A stretch of DNA of 64,000 nt from Vitrella brassicaformis (Eukaryota; Sar; Vitrellaceae). Positions 43,038 to 56,100 of the stretch are shown in pieces (the stretch's first letter is position 1; the number at the start of each line of letters is the position of its first letter). Under the pieces are notes generated by a model, which worked only from the letters and a program-made list of their open reading frames with translations, did no database searches and was not told the DNA's origin. The stretch covers positions 1 to 64,000 of the forward strand of contig CDMY01000027.1 of the NCBI GenBank assembly GCA_001179505.1, given 5' to 3'. The position numbers and the translations under genes are program-made.

Positions 43038-43552
43038 GGTGGGGGAGTTTTGTACAGCTTCTCTGTCTTTGTTTGTGTTCAGACGGCGGCGTTTGTGCGC
43101 GAGAATGGTACTGTAACGCAGTGAGTGAGGGATTCGGTGGCGGGGGGGGTGGGGGACGGTTGACAGGCGGACAGACGAATGTGTGTAGATGGCGTGAACG
43201 TAAGTATGTATGTGCAGGTATAGCTCGATGCCTGACTGCATGTGTGCGTGCCCAGATGGGTTAAGAGACACTTCATGAGTCCGCGACACCTCATACACGC
43301 GTCCACTTATCATTCAAGCACAAATAGTGGTCTCAAAGCTTAGTATCAGCCATGCTGAAAGACATGGAGAAGAACACCTCACTGCTCCACGGACATGCGC
43401 ACACGTGTCGTATCGATCAGCTGTACCAACCGTTTGATAGGGGTGGCGGGCAGAAGGTGGGGCAGAAAGTCAATGGGCATTCTTTGAGGGAAAATGCCAC
43501 ACTGAACCAACACCGTCATCCATCCAGGCCACAAATCACATCCATGCGCAGC

Positions 43553-45390
43553 CTAATATATATTGCACCTTGCAGGAGGGATAAATGCCGCAGCAATAGT
43601 CATCAGAACGCTGGTCCGGGGTGCCAAAGGCCCTGATCCACACTGCACGGACAGACGCAGAGACACAGCAAACAAACACACACATACCGGTCCGTGCAGA
43701 GACACACCCGAAGAAAGACACGGACATGTTGTTGCATTCAATCTTTGGGGCTGTTTGTCTGTGTCTTGACACGTACGTGCGTACCGGTATGTTGCCTCCA
43801 TTCCGTACTCGTCCAGATAAGTCCCCTCCCCGTGCTGCAAATCATTCTCCCACTCACCGTCATAGAAGCGCTGCCGACCGAGCTTCCTTATGACGGCAGG
43901 TGACCCTCTGAACTTGCCGGCAGGTCCTTCACCGACTCTACCGCTGCTGTACATGAACTTGCCCCTCCCGTGGCGTAGGCCATTCCGAAATTGGCCTTCG
44001 TAGAAACCCTCCCCTGAAAGACAGAGGGACAGACAGACAAGACAGGGGAGTGTTTTAGGTCGCATGATTTCGAGTTGAGTTCTTGTGCGTGTACTCATTG
44101 AGAGTTGTCCTTGCCCATCAGGGAGGTCGTCTTTCCATTCTCCTCTGTACACCAGCTCGTCGCCCTTCACCAACTTACCTTGCCCACAAAAAACATATAG
44201 GTAGGTAGGTAGGTATGTGTGTATGGAAGAGTATGTATCCCAGCTACTTCAAGGTGAGCGAGTACCTGAGGGCCCATCGCGCTTGCCGTCGAGCAGCGGT
44301 CCGGTGTAGGCGTATCCGTCACCGCAGTCCAGCTTCTCGACATGCGCCACCCCCGGCGCGGCAGCAGCATTTTCTGTCCCCCTGTACCTCTCCATGATGG
44401 CTGTGATTTGCGGCATCCTCGCCGCTTTCTCCATGGGCGTCCATCCCTGTTAATTTTGTGGTACCAGGCCGTTCAGCCATTGATGCACAGTGTGCACATC
44501 TGTGTGGGATTACGCTGTTGTTTTTGACGTCAAGCAGCGATGAGCCGCCCAACTCCAGCCTGAGTCAGAAGAGGAGCCCAAGAAGGAGTGACCATGAGAA
44601 TGAATGTATTCGTCTGTGTCTCTCACAGCTGCGCCACAGTCTTGGAGTGGCGCTTTGATGTGGCATAGTGCAGTGGCGTGTCGCCAGTCTGTGTTTTCAA
44701 TGCGCAGCAAGAGACAATCCAGCTGTGAGGAATATTCATTCTGGGTGTCGCTCACCTTGCTCCTCTGTGTGAGCATCTCTTGTCCCCCTTTGACATAAAT
44801 AGCCTTCAGCACATCGACATGGCCCCAATCGGCGGCCCAGTGCATCACCGTCCGTCCGTCCTGCATTTCGTTCCGCATCACCACATAGCTGCACGCAGAG
44901 ATAGACTGTTTCGTTCCGCTGGTACTTACCGAGCCTGTTTGCTGCAGAATTGCCGGCCCATATCGGTCGATCATGACCGACATCATCTCAACATGGCCGT
45001 CACGCGCAGCCTCCAGAAAGGGGGTCACCTGCAGGTGAGAATTCACACACGCCAGGTTGAGTCAGACATACAGCCTCAAAATCTGCGCCTTGAAGTTGAC
45101 ACACACACGTCGATTTGCACACCCCGTATTCCCCATGTCGACTGTCGAGTATCTCTTTGCCATCCCTGTCGATTAGTGCTGCCACCGACTGCACGTCGAC
45201 GGCCCGAACTGCCTCCCAGATGCCATCCTGCACACAGCCATCACGTGGACGGTCACATCCGGGGCACATCTGGGGCATGCATTTGCTCATGTGTAGTACG
45301 TGCTTGATCTGTGACGAAGGGGCAGCCATAAGGATAACGATTGGCAATATCTTCAAGGGATGGGGGCCTCCGGGGGCCTCCTAGTCTGCA
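43553..45390 (-). CDS. Ankyrin-repeat and MORN-repeat protein
   Basis: Minus-strand exons carry, in order, ankyrin units (DGIWEAVRAVDVQSVAALID; TPFLEAARDGHVEMMSVMID; GRTVMHWAADWGHVDVLKA; TGDTPLHYATSKRHSKTVAQ; LELGGSSLLDVKNNS; GWTPMEKAARMPQ) and then MORN units (YAYTGPLLDGKRDGPSG; YRGEWKDDLPDGQGQL; FYEGQFRNGLRHGRGKF; FYDGEWENDLQHGEGTY). Ankyrin exons lie at about 45220-44460 and MORN exons at about 44430-43790. A further short exon near 43660-43600 may end the protein. Start and stop are approximate. MORN repeats bind membranes or lipids and are common in alveolate cortical and budding proteins. Fusion with ankyrin repeats suggests a scaffold. Confidence 0.75.
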
Positions 45391-45819
45391 TGTAAATGGA
45401 AGAAGGGGCTTGTAGAGGTGTAGAGTCTTGTACAGCTGGGTGTGTGTGTGTGTGTGTGTGTGTGAGCATAGAGGGGATCTGCCGTGAATGGATGGGTCAA
45501 TTGATATAAAAAGTCGTTTAAGCACCCTAAATGAAAGGAGTGTGTGCACCTCTCTGTCCATCCCTCAATGCGCCACCCAGCCAGCCATCCTAAAAACAAC
45601 ATGTAGTGGAATCGGCCCATCCACCACCACGACACAAAACTCAGACAGGCAGGCCGACAGGCAGGCAGGCAGACAGACCGGCCGGAAAAAGAAAACGGTG
45701 GCCGTCTCTCTCCCTCCCACGGAAAAATAGCAGCGTACTGGCGGGTGTGTTCGTCCATGAATACATATGTATGGATTCCATTCATTCCCATCTGCCCCGC
45801 CAGATTCGATGTCTATCAG
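45391..45819. other. Intergenic region with simple repeats
   Basis: No gene. (GT)n at 45440-45464 and GGCAGGC/GACAGGC repeats at 45644-45680. Confidence 0.6.
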
Positions 45820-48800
45820 TTAGATGACTTTGTTGTTGTCCTTGTCGACCATGCGGTTGTCGAGGTTGTAACGCCAGTCCTGAGACACACACACACACAC
45901 ACACACACCAGACATGCAGCACCCAATGTGGGCATCCCTTGAGGCATGATGGTGCCTGCGTAGGTACCTACCATGTACATCATGATCATGAGGCAGAAGC
46001 TGAAGCAGCCCGCCACGATCCAGCAGATACACACACGCAGCTGACATACGCGACACACATAAAGACACACACAGACACAGACACCGAGGAAGACAGACGG
46101 ACAGACGTGTCGGTGCGTCTATGTTGTGCTGCGTCATGTCATCGACGGGCTTGTGTGCCCACCATGTTTGAGACGATGTATCCACATAGGCCGTCGAACA
46201 TGCCGTTGAGACCTCTCAACATGAACTTGCAGTTGATGCCATCGAGAAGGTCTGCCGTCATGTCGAGCACGGGCTGGATGCTGCCCCTCAACTCTACGCC
46301 CAGCTTCCTCTGCGCCTCGTTTACCTCAAACTCCAGTGTTTCCTTCTGCACACACACAAACACAAACACACACACACGGCCATCAAACGGATGCATGCAT
46401 TAATTGGTGATGCAGCTGACCGCCATGGTGACTTCCTGTGAGATGCCTGGATCCGCAGCCGGGAGGGACTGATTGTAGCCTCTGCTCCACAGATAGTCGT
46501 AATAGTCGATCCCCGTCTACAGAGAGACGTAGGTACAACAGAGGCCCCATGACGTCTCCTTCTCGCCAACCCCGACCCACCGACTCACCAGCCCGCCTGT
46601 GTCCTGGTATTCGCATGGATTCAGCCCTCGCCCTGAATCCAGCGTCTCGCTGCCGCTGCTGGTGTCGGTCACGAGCTCGCCAGTTGTCGGATCGATGTGG
46701 TCGGTGTAGCTCGGACAGAACCACGCATCGTTGCCCGTGCCGGTCAGTTGCTGCATACAGAACGCCGGCAGGGAGTGCAAGACCCTTCGGTTGATTGATC
46801 TGTGTATGTATGGACACCAAGTACTTACGACTTTTTGCTTGGCCCAGTAGAGGAGAGCGAGGAACTCGCTTCTCTGCAAACCAGAGGTAGATGAACAACA
46901 GTGCTGTCAGTCTACGTTGTCCGTCCAGCTTGGTTGGCCTTTCAAGCTTACGGCTGGTTCAGCAGCCAAAGGGCCAACCAATTCGCTGTTCAAAGTGGGG
47001 TTGTTAGTCTGCACATGACACACGTGCAAACAGATATTGACGAGCGAGTCGGTCTGTCTGTCTGCGCAAGTGAGTGGGCTCATGTACGTACCGCAAAGGG
47101 TTCGACAAGACTGAAGCCGGCGTTAATCCTGTACTCTGTACCAGGCGGGTTGGCAAAAGGAGCGCCTGGTACTGGGACAAACAGCGACTCCAACCAGAAA
47201 TACGGAGTCCCCCCTCCCATTCTGCTGCGGATCTCAGCTTGGAGTTCTTCGAGGCCCTCGATGGGCCCATTCGGCTCAAGATCTGAGCGCATGATTGAGT
47301 GAGGGAGGAACAGACACATGGACGCAATCGGTGACAGACTACCTACCGGTATCGGTCTGATTCGTCTGCTCTTTTTGGATGCCAGTCGTGGGTATCTCCC
47401 AAGGTCGCGGTTCCTGCATGTACGAAAACCAGCCGGAAACGCATTCCATTGTATCTACCTCTCTCTCTCTCTCTCTCTTTCATTGACCGTACCGAATTGA
47501 GGGAAGGGTTCTGTGGGATGATGACCCAGCCCAGGGCCATGGCCGTCTTCTCAATCTACAAACAAAGTAACAAGCACTTGTCGATGTGTCTCTCTGTGTG
47601 TGTATATTGTCCGACCTCGTCGACTGCCGCGAAGCTAGCATTCTCACTCCTGAGAAGGGTGAATTGGGCGAACACACACAAAAGGCCCCCGTCCGTCTCT
47701 TCGCCGTGAGCGGGGAGTGAGTCATTTCTGTTTTGCTTGCTCACTCGTCCAGGTCGGCAAATGCTGCGTCGATATCCTTCTGGAAGTTGAAGTCGTCTGA
47801 AAAACGAGACGCGCGACACGCACGCAGAGAGGGACATGGCGACGCCGCCGTCTGGCTGCGTGTGTGGGGATTCCGTAAGTGTTTGCAATTCACCGACCTT
47901 CGATGCCCAGAGCCTCGACGAGGGAGCCGTTGCCTGTGGGTGTCAGGCACTGCACGGACGGACACGAACCATGTACTTTTCCATGCGTCCGTGCTGCTGT
48001 CTGTCTATGTAGCGCGGTACCTGTATGGCGATGTCGAGTGTGTCGGTGTCGAGGCCGACGTCCGTGCCCGGGCCGAAATACTTGTTCCAGCTCTTCTCGG
48101 ATTGCAGATCCTCCCTGCATATACACCGTACGTAAACAGTCAAGGTGTGCATATTTGATCGATTATCTGCCCAGACAGCCACGCACCTGACGAAGGTGCA
48201 TGCGTGTGCCATAAGGACGCCCACGAAAAGGACGAGACCGGCGAAGATGAATGCTGATAGTTAAGACGCAGCGAATGACATGTTTCTTGGCGCTTGCCGG
48301 CAGTCACTCACTGCCGATACTGCGCATACGTACCGAATACGGTGATGCCCATGAAGCAGCAGTACATGAGACAGGAATACACGGGAGTGGGATTCGGCGT
48401 ACGGCTAAACATCTGCACACAAATCGACAAATCGATGGGCGGGGCCGATATGTGTGTATGGTCCTCTCCCCTCCCTGCGTGTCTGTCTGCCTGTGTGCAT
48501 ACCGAGTATAGAAGTGCGAGCACGCCGAGTATGCCGGCCAGGCCGGCAATGACGCCCAGCACGATGAAGACGGCATAGCGGATCTTCTCGTTGTCCTCAA
48601 CCTGTGACACGCACACAGAGAAACCGATTCGCCTGTGCACCTGTCTGTGTACGTAGCCGCTGGAGCTCACCAGGTCGGTCGAGTCGGTGGCGCTGTCGAC
48701 GATGAGATTCTCCATTTCGTCCTTCATGTCCTTCAGAGACTTCGAGCCCGACTCTACACCATCTTTGACGTCCTGGCACATGACACGACGACCGGCATCC

Positions 48801-50929
48801 ATGAGCCCTTGTGTAGGTGTGCTGCCCTCTTCCTCTGGCTATTGTTTGCTGCGTACATCGAGAGTGCTTCCCGTGAGTGAGTCGGACACCTCGTTGCGCA
48901 CATTGGTGAGTGCTTGGACCACACCAGTCTTGATCTCATCCCTGGCCGCCGTGATTTTACCTGACGCCCACATCGTGTAGGTATGTCTCCCCTCTGCACC
49001 CACTGTGTGTGCACGAGTGAGTGTGGTTACCTGGCCCCTCATCGCATAGGACGCATCGGTGGTCGGAAGCAATTGCTTCGGGGGCGTTCTGCTCCAGCAC
49101 CTGAGTCACTCACAGGAGGAAACGTCCGTCGCTTCCGAGGAGGTGACCATCCCACTCACCAGTCCCATGAACTTGAGCCGATTGTCGAGCTCGTCCTTGG
49201 CTGATCCGTCACCGCACACACACACACGCGCGCGCACACACTATATGACCTGACCTGTGCAAAAGAATGTGTGTGGGTACCCATCTCGAAGTCGAGCGTA
49301 TCATTCAGGACCCTATCGATTTCGGCGGGGACGCCGTCGGGCTCGAGCTGATTCGAGATGCTCTCCATGCTGACCGCACGGCCACACAGGTACCCAGCAC
49401 ACACATCTCTTCTTGTCAGACTGTGGCACTTGGTTGTTCAGTCGCCCACTCACGTGTCGACGGCGTTGCTGAGTCCGATGAAGTAGCCGGTGGTGTTGGG
49501 CTCCCCGCTGCCGTAGAAGCTGTCCTCAGCGAACTGGGCCATCGCGCACAGCGTGTTGGTCACCCTACGTGTGAACGAACGTATACGAGAGAGCAGCACA
49601 TTCATTCAGTTTCGTTCTCCCACCCTTTGGTGAGGTCTTCGTTGTACTTGACTTGCAGGAACGACACAACCACCAGACCGGCGGAGAAGGCCTGCATGCG
49701 TGCAGTGTTTTCCATACGATCACAAGGACGGGCCGCAAACATACATCCAGACACCTATGTAAGACGTGTCTCTCTCTGCGTATTTGATTGAGACGTACGC
49801 AGAATATGATGAGAAATATGAGGTTGAAGAGGAAGGACCTCTTGCGGCGCTGCCTCGGCTCGCAACACCTGCAGTGAGTCCAGGCACACAGACAGACAGA
49901 CAGACAGAGGAATGGGCGGATGCAGGCATCCCTGAATACAATGACATCCATACCTTCTGCAGCATCGGCAGCACGCCATGTAGCAGCACACCGGCCAGAC
50001 GAAGACCAACAGTATCAAACCTGATAACCAACCATCCAAACATCCACACATACAAAGATTCACACATACACACATACAGACATACACACAAGAGAGATGT
50101 GCACTCATAGAATGCCCACCCACCGATCGCGACGGGCGTGAGTACGGCAGCGAGGGCCTTGATGTAGGGCTCCCAATTCTCCTCCGGATCCATGACCACA
50201 TCCAGAAACAAGCCGTAGTCTTCGCCACACAACAAGAGGGAGAGAGGGAGGGAAAAGGAGACAGGAATGCCCGATTCGCTGTGCGAGCGTGGGTTCTTGG
50301 TGCATGCCATGTCTTTACCGACGTATTTGCTGACTTCCTCCTGTGTGCCCTTCCCCTCCTCCCCGGGACGCTCTTTCCCCTTGATCTGTGGCAGACGGGT
50401 GAGTCGATGAGCACATGTAGCACTCGCTCATTCGTCGTTTGTGAGTGAATCCATTTGTGCATCTGCATGTGTGCGGCATCGTACCACGACGTCGGCCCTC
50501 CCGCAGACATCCTTGCGCACCTCCTTAAGCTCCTTCGAGTCATCAGCTGGTCACACCACACACACAAAGAACATCTCTCACATCCGCCCAATCTCTCAAT
50601 GAATGCATGATTGCATCCATCCCCTCCGCTCTCTCTCCCTCACCAAGTCGTCTCGTATGTGTCCCGTCGCCGTGCATCGTCGCCCGCAGATATCTCCTCT
50701 CTATCGGCCCCTCTCCCCACCGGAAAGGCGACAGCAGAAACCTCTCAACCGTTATGGCCACATGCAGCGTGTCGGTCAGCGGCGCATACGCCTCACGGAA
50801 CTGCGCCGGTGCCGCCGCGATGAGTTCCCGGACCTTCTTGAGCCTATCGGAACGTTCTGATGAGCTGATGAGCGTCGGTGTGGCCGCGAGGGCGAGAACG
50901 AAGACGAGTAGGCGGATTGGTGGCGTCAT
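45820..50929 (-). CDS. Prominin-like five-pass membrane glycoprotein, copy 1
   Basis: Starts at ATG 50929 with a clear signal peptide (MTPPIRLLVFVLALAATPTL) and ends at TAA 45820-45822. The checked first exons are in phase: 50929-50644, 50546-50485, 50385-50319, 50219-50124, 50020-49954, about 49870-49798. TM1 (LILLVFVWPVCCYMACCRCC) is followed by a Cys-rich loop and TM2 (FLFNLIFLIIFCAFSAGLVV), the prominin order. Then come a large extracellular loop, TM3 (YAVFIVLGVIAGLAGILGVL), TM4 (near 48400-48190, MYCCFMGITVFG and FIFAGLVLFVGVLMA), a second large loop with CLTPTGNGSLVEALG, and TM5 (ICWIVAGCFSFCLMIMMYMV) before a short tail. There are more than 15 exons. Prominins organise membrane protrusions and bind cholesterol; function here is inferred. 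Paralogous to the gene at 53198-58126. Confidence 0.7.
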
Positions 50930-51261
50930 TGTGATGGATAGACGCCTCAGGAGAGCGACGGGGCGGCGTCACGACGCCCCGGGCGGTGGTGGGGCGCCCT
51001 TGCAATGGAGAAGTCGACTAAATCCTTGTCGATGCTCCTGTGAGAGCCGTACGGTGCGGAAAAGGAGGAAAAGCCCTCGGAGCACCAAACGACCGACCCT
51101 TGGACATGTTGCACAGATACCCTAAAGTGCATTCTGAGCTCGCACGGATTTATCTCCCCTCATCCCCTCCGTTCCCATGCCGCGTTGACGACGGCAGGCA
51201 ACCGTCACTCATCGAGATCTGCACAATCGGCCGACATCTGCATCACCGCAGCTGCGCCGCG

Positions 51262-52427
51262 ATGATGATCTTGTCTGATCTGTCCCTCCCATCCCTTGTT
51301 TCAATCGCCCTCGTCGCCCTCCCCCCCTGCCTCTCTTTCACCCCCCTCCCCCTCGACGCATCACGCACAGCGCTCTTTCCTGCGTCATCCACCCACCTCC
51401 ATAGGAGGCACACAAGCGATGCGGCGGCCTTTGCACCACTGGGTGTGCGGGGTAGGTCGTCGCCGCCCCTCCATGCACTGGGAGGGAGGTGCCGTGTTGT
51501 GTCGAGTGGCGTGCTGCCGTCGAGTGTGCTGATGATGGCTGTAGAGGACCCGCAGAGCGCCCTTGACACGACAAGTGGGCAAGGATGCATGGATGCACAC
51601 AAGGGAGATATGACTACTCATGGCTGTGTGCCCTCTGTCCACGTGGATCAGGTACCACCGCCACTATGGACGCGGGTGACGAGATGGTCATCCCGGCAGG
51701 CAGGGGCAGCCGCAAGTCTGCGAGGGCCAAGGTCATTCTCAGGCCAGGTGAGAGATGGATGCGTTGGGGCACGACGAGGCAGGCAGGCAGTGAGCCAGTG
51801 AGATGGATCCACAGCAGCGGCGTTTGGATGATGAGCGCTTGAAGGTAGTGTTGTTAGCTCTGTCGTGATAGAGCCATAGTGGCATGTTTCATGCACACGC
51901 CGCGGTGGCTCAGGGACGATAGCGATCTTAGCCTGACACGCACCGTATCATGCCACCCACCCACACACCACGCACACGGCCTCTGGATAACATGCAACTG
52001 TGTGTATGGTATGTCTGGTGTGTGCAGGTGAGGGTCGTTTGGTGATCAACGGTCGTGAGGGCGAGTCGTACCTCCAAAACAACGTCTGGTGGGTACAAGA
52101 AGTCAGGTCGCCCCTAGAGGCCACAGGTACGCCACCACGACACAGTCACCCGTACCGCCACACATCATGTGCCTTCACACATCCTCCATCCATCCATCAG
52201 GTCTTGAGAGTGAGTATGACATCATCGCGTTTGCGCGTGGCGGCGGGTACGGCGGCAAGGCGGGGGCCATCAAGAGTGCATTGGCGCGTGCGTTGGTGGT
52301 GGACCGCCCAGAGCTGCGGCCGGTGTTGAAGAAGGAGGGCCTGATGACCATCGACTCGAGGCGTGTCGAGAGGAAGAAATATGGCTTGAAGAAGGCCAGG
52401 AAGGCGCCTCAGTATAGCAAGAGATAG
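51262..52427 (+). CDS. RPS9: Plastid-targeted ribosomal protein uS9 (S9)
   Basis: Exons 51262-51574, 51652-51747, 52028-52126 and 52201-52427, all phase 1 junctions. The C-terminal exon is diagnostic of bacterial-type S9: [59 protein letters not shown]. The N-terminus is bipartite. A signal peptide ([17 protein letters not shown]) is followed by a Phe at the expected cleavage site and then a Ser/Arg/Thr-rich transit-like stretch, as in nuclear genes for red-lineage complex plastids. The protein sits in the small ribosomal subunit near the decoding site. It lies on the opposite strand between the two prominin-like genes. A mitochondrial location is less likely because of the signal peptide. 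Confidence 0.9.
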
Positions 52428-53197
52428 AGAGGCGGTGTCAAGGGGCAGGGAGGTGTGGGTGTGGGCGTGCCTTGCGAAGCAACGAATTTCGTGCTTGTTT
52501 GTACTACACACGCCGCATGTCGTTTCCGCTGCTGCACTGTCTGTCGAAAAGCTGCCAACGGCTACGCCACTCTGCATGCGCTTCTCGGCTGCTGTGCAGG
52601 GTGAGGTTGCCGAAGGCGGGCTGTTGGCGGGCAGTGCTAAGCGAGACGAAGCGACAGATAGCCGGCCCAGTGAGATTCACTCCTTCCGCTAGTTGATGTA
52701 CCCCTATCTGTGCTGCTCTTGAGCGGGTGTCTAGTGGGGCCCATCGACCATCCTCTGTGTCGCTGGAACAAACGACACAGCGGATGGTCGAGGGGCTTGT
52801 GCTGGGACACACGCCGAGAGGCAGCTGGCAAAGAACAGAGGCGTAAGGACGATTGATACACTCACTACTGTGCGTGGATGATGGCTGTTTGTTGTCTGTG
52901 GAAATGAAGCTCATATGCATCTCTTGTTGCCCCATGCAGTACCAACACACTTCTGTCCCACCATGCCACACCCACACCCAGCGTCGAAAAAGAGGCCCAT
53001 CCATCCATCCATCCATGAATCAGTGTCTACTGAGGGACGGACTTCACTGACAGCAACAGGCACGCAGCGGGCGAATACCTACTCTCTACCTCAATAAATG
53101 GCCAGCAGCGCAGCGCAGAGCAGCTACATGTACAGCTGGGAGCAGCCGCTTCATCTGTGCAGTGTGCATCTACATGTCTCTCTACGAGACGAGACGT
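52428..53197. other. Intergenic region holding a hairpin-forming palindrome
   Basis: No gene supported. The notable element is the inverted repeat at 52744-52791. CCATCCATCCATCC repeats lie at 52997-53012. Confidence 0.5.
52744..52791. repeat. 19-bp inverted repeat with 10-nt loop
   Basis: The left arm TCGACCATCCTCTGTGTCG (52744-52762) and right arm CGACACAGCGGATGGTCGA (52773-52791) pair with a single mismatch. It could be a transcribed hairpin, a processing or termination signal, or the remnant of a short inverted-repeat element. Confidence 0.75.
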
Positions 53198-56100
53198 CTA
53201 CAGTGAGCTGGACAGTAGCTTTGTGTCTATCGTGAAACTGCGATAGCACAGAGACAGACACACACATGCAGCGAGCATTGGTGCAGGTTTGTGTCTCGTC
53301 CGTGTGTGGGTGCGTGTGCTGACCTCCAGGCAGCATACATCATGAACATCAGAATGATACCGAGGAAACCACTCACACACCTGACACACAGAGACAACAC
53401 ACACACACACACACACACTCGTGTGTCTCCTGTCCCTTCCCGCACCTCCCTCCCTCCCCCCCTCCCTCCCCCCTCTGACTGACTGACTGACTGACTGACC
53501 AGCACATGCTGATGAGCATGAGTGAGGGGACGACCTCGCCACACAGCCCCTCCAACATGCCGTTCATCCCACGATAGATGAACTTGCAGTTGATGGCGTC
53601 CAGCAGGTCGCTGACTTTGTCCAGTGTGTCGTCGAGCAGCGCCCGCAGCTGCACATTCAGCTCGTCCGTCGCGTCGCTCACTTGAGTGTCCAACGTCACG
53701 CCCTGCACTCACATCACAGCCAGGCATGGCATGGCCTGGACGGACAATCCCCATGTATGTGTTGTGCATTGCATCGTGCGTGTACGGCTGTCTGTATGGG
53801 AACGGCGAGGTCTGTGGTGACAAAGGTGCTCCACTGTCTGTTGGCCGGGTTGGTGTCGTTAAATCTGCACATGGACGTGGGCGTAACGTCGCCGAAGGCG
53901 CTGCAGTTGAAGTGCGTCACCGCATCGTCACGCAGACCCTAATCATCCACGACCCCACACACACTGGTCTGTCTGTCTGTCTGTCTGTGTGTTACTCACG
54001 GCTTTTGTTCTCATCCAGAAGAGCATGTTCTGGAAGTCTGTCGCCTGAACGGATAACGGATACATGTGGACTTTATCTGCACAATAGTCAGAGATTTGTA
54101 TGTCTGCTCGCTTACGTCAGCAGCCGGGAAGTAGCCAAGGATATTGCTGACCAGAGGATTCTAGAGACACGCACAGAGGAAAACATCGCCATGAGGTCAT
54201 TGTCCTCATTTGTCGGTCCTTTCTGTGTGCGCACGCACGGCGTTGGTGTGGTCGAAGCTGCGTGTGATCCGATAATCGGCCGCATTACCCTCACTGTTGT
54301 TGAACTGCGACGGGATCCCAGACGCTGACAGCAAAAGAAAGACACACACAACTTTTCCTCTTCCCTCTCCTGGCTATGCGCATCTGTCTGTACGGTGCAT
54401 GACGTCCATGTAGAAGAACTTGTCGTATTTGAGGCTGTCGGGCACAAACGGATTGGGGTTCAGCACCTCATTCAACAAGTCGCGGTTGACCCTCTCCAGT
54501 GTACTCAGCCCTGACCAGACAACACATCCACGTATTAAAGGTGTCTCCTTTCTCTGTCTGCGTCGTGTTGTGTGTACCAGGTACGACGTCGAAGGATATG
54601 CCTCCGCTGGGTGATGGGAGTGCGGCGAGTGCGTCTGCGTCAGTGATGGTGCCGTTGACGTTCTGGATGCCCACTCCCTTGACGAGGTCGTAAGTCGGAT
54701 ATGTCTAGCCGCACAGCAGACAGGGACATCCAGCGATGTCTCTCCCTCAACCGTGTCGCCTCACACTGTCGAAGACGTTCTCGTCTGTGAGCATCAGCCA
54801 CCCAAACTGTTGCGAGAACGTCACCAACTGAGCGAACGACAAAAGCCATACACTGATGAAGGTCGTTTGTTATCAGGTTCGTTACAGTGTGTCCGCACCT
54901 ACCGTATCAACTTCAGTGAGGTCGACGGACTGGTTCTGCTGCGCCGCCAGCTCGTCGAATTTCTGATCGATCTGCTCCTCGAAATCCAAATCCCCTGATA
55001 AGGCAGACAGCCACACACATACACATACACACACGGGGTGAGCTGCTTCCATGCTGCTGACCGACCGACCTGTGAGATTCAGGGCCTCCATCAGATCACC
55101 CGAGCCGGCCGGCGTCAAACACTGACAGAAAAGAGCGGCCACGAGTGAGACATGGAATAGATAATTGTCACACAGATGAGCGTGGACGGGTGGATGGGTG
55201 GGTATACCGTGATCATGATGTCGAGCGTCTGGTTGTCGAGCTTGAGAGTGTCGCCCGTGCCGTATGTATTCCAGCCCTCAGTCGTCAACAAGTCCTCGCG
55301 CACGAAGTTGCACACGCTGCCCAAAGCCACCGACAGGAACAGCAGGAACCCCGCCACTATCAACACTGGTTGGTTGGAAAGACAGACACATAGAATGAAG
55401 GGATGTGTGTGCACGCGCTCCTAGCGATACAATACCGATGCTTGAGCAGAGTGCGAAGCAGCACCAGACGCAGCATTGGGGCATGGCGATGGGGAACTTC
55501 TTGTTGGAGCACTTGGCCAGCAGCAACGCACCGATCCCCACAAACGCTATCACCTTCACACCCCACACACCAGCATACACATCCTTGCAAGTGTCTTCCT
55601 TTCACCATTGTCGTCTGATCGACCGACCGTGAATACGACGGACACAGTGATCAGGCCTGCCCCCATTTGAAGCCTTCGCTGGTCCACCTGCACACACAGA
55701 AAGAGAGAGCATTAGAAGAGACACGACGGCTGGGAGTGCGTACCATTTCCCTCTGGTCGACAAGAATGTCTGTGACGACGTCATTGAAGGATTTCTCGGC
55801 ATCTTCCAGCGGCTCCATCGCATCATCCAGCGCTGAATTGATGTCCTGACCACATGCATGCGCACCCCCGCACAGATTGCAATGCAGGTGAGTGTGTGAA
55901 GGTCGCGCGAAGCCACCGACCGTGAGTGTGGATGAGTTTTGTCCGAGGTTATTGTCGACTATTTCGCGCACATCGGCCAGCGCTTTGGTAATGCCCTGCA
56001 AGCACACACACGTGAGTGAGTGAGTGAGTGAGTGAGTCGAGGTCTCTGTGTGTCCTGCCTGCCGACCGATTCGAGGTCCGCGAGTGAGCTGCTGATGAGG

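Noticed and set aside
50603-51125. Plus-strand open frame opposite the first exon of the first prominin-like gene
   Set aside because: It is the antisense shadow of a signal-peptide exon with good splice sites.
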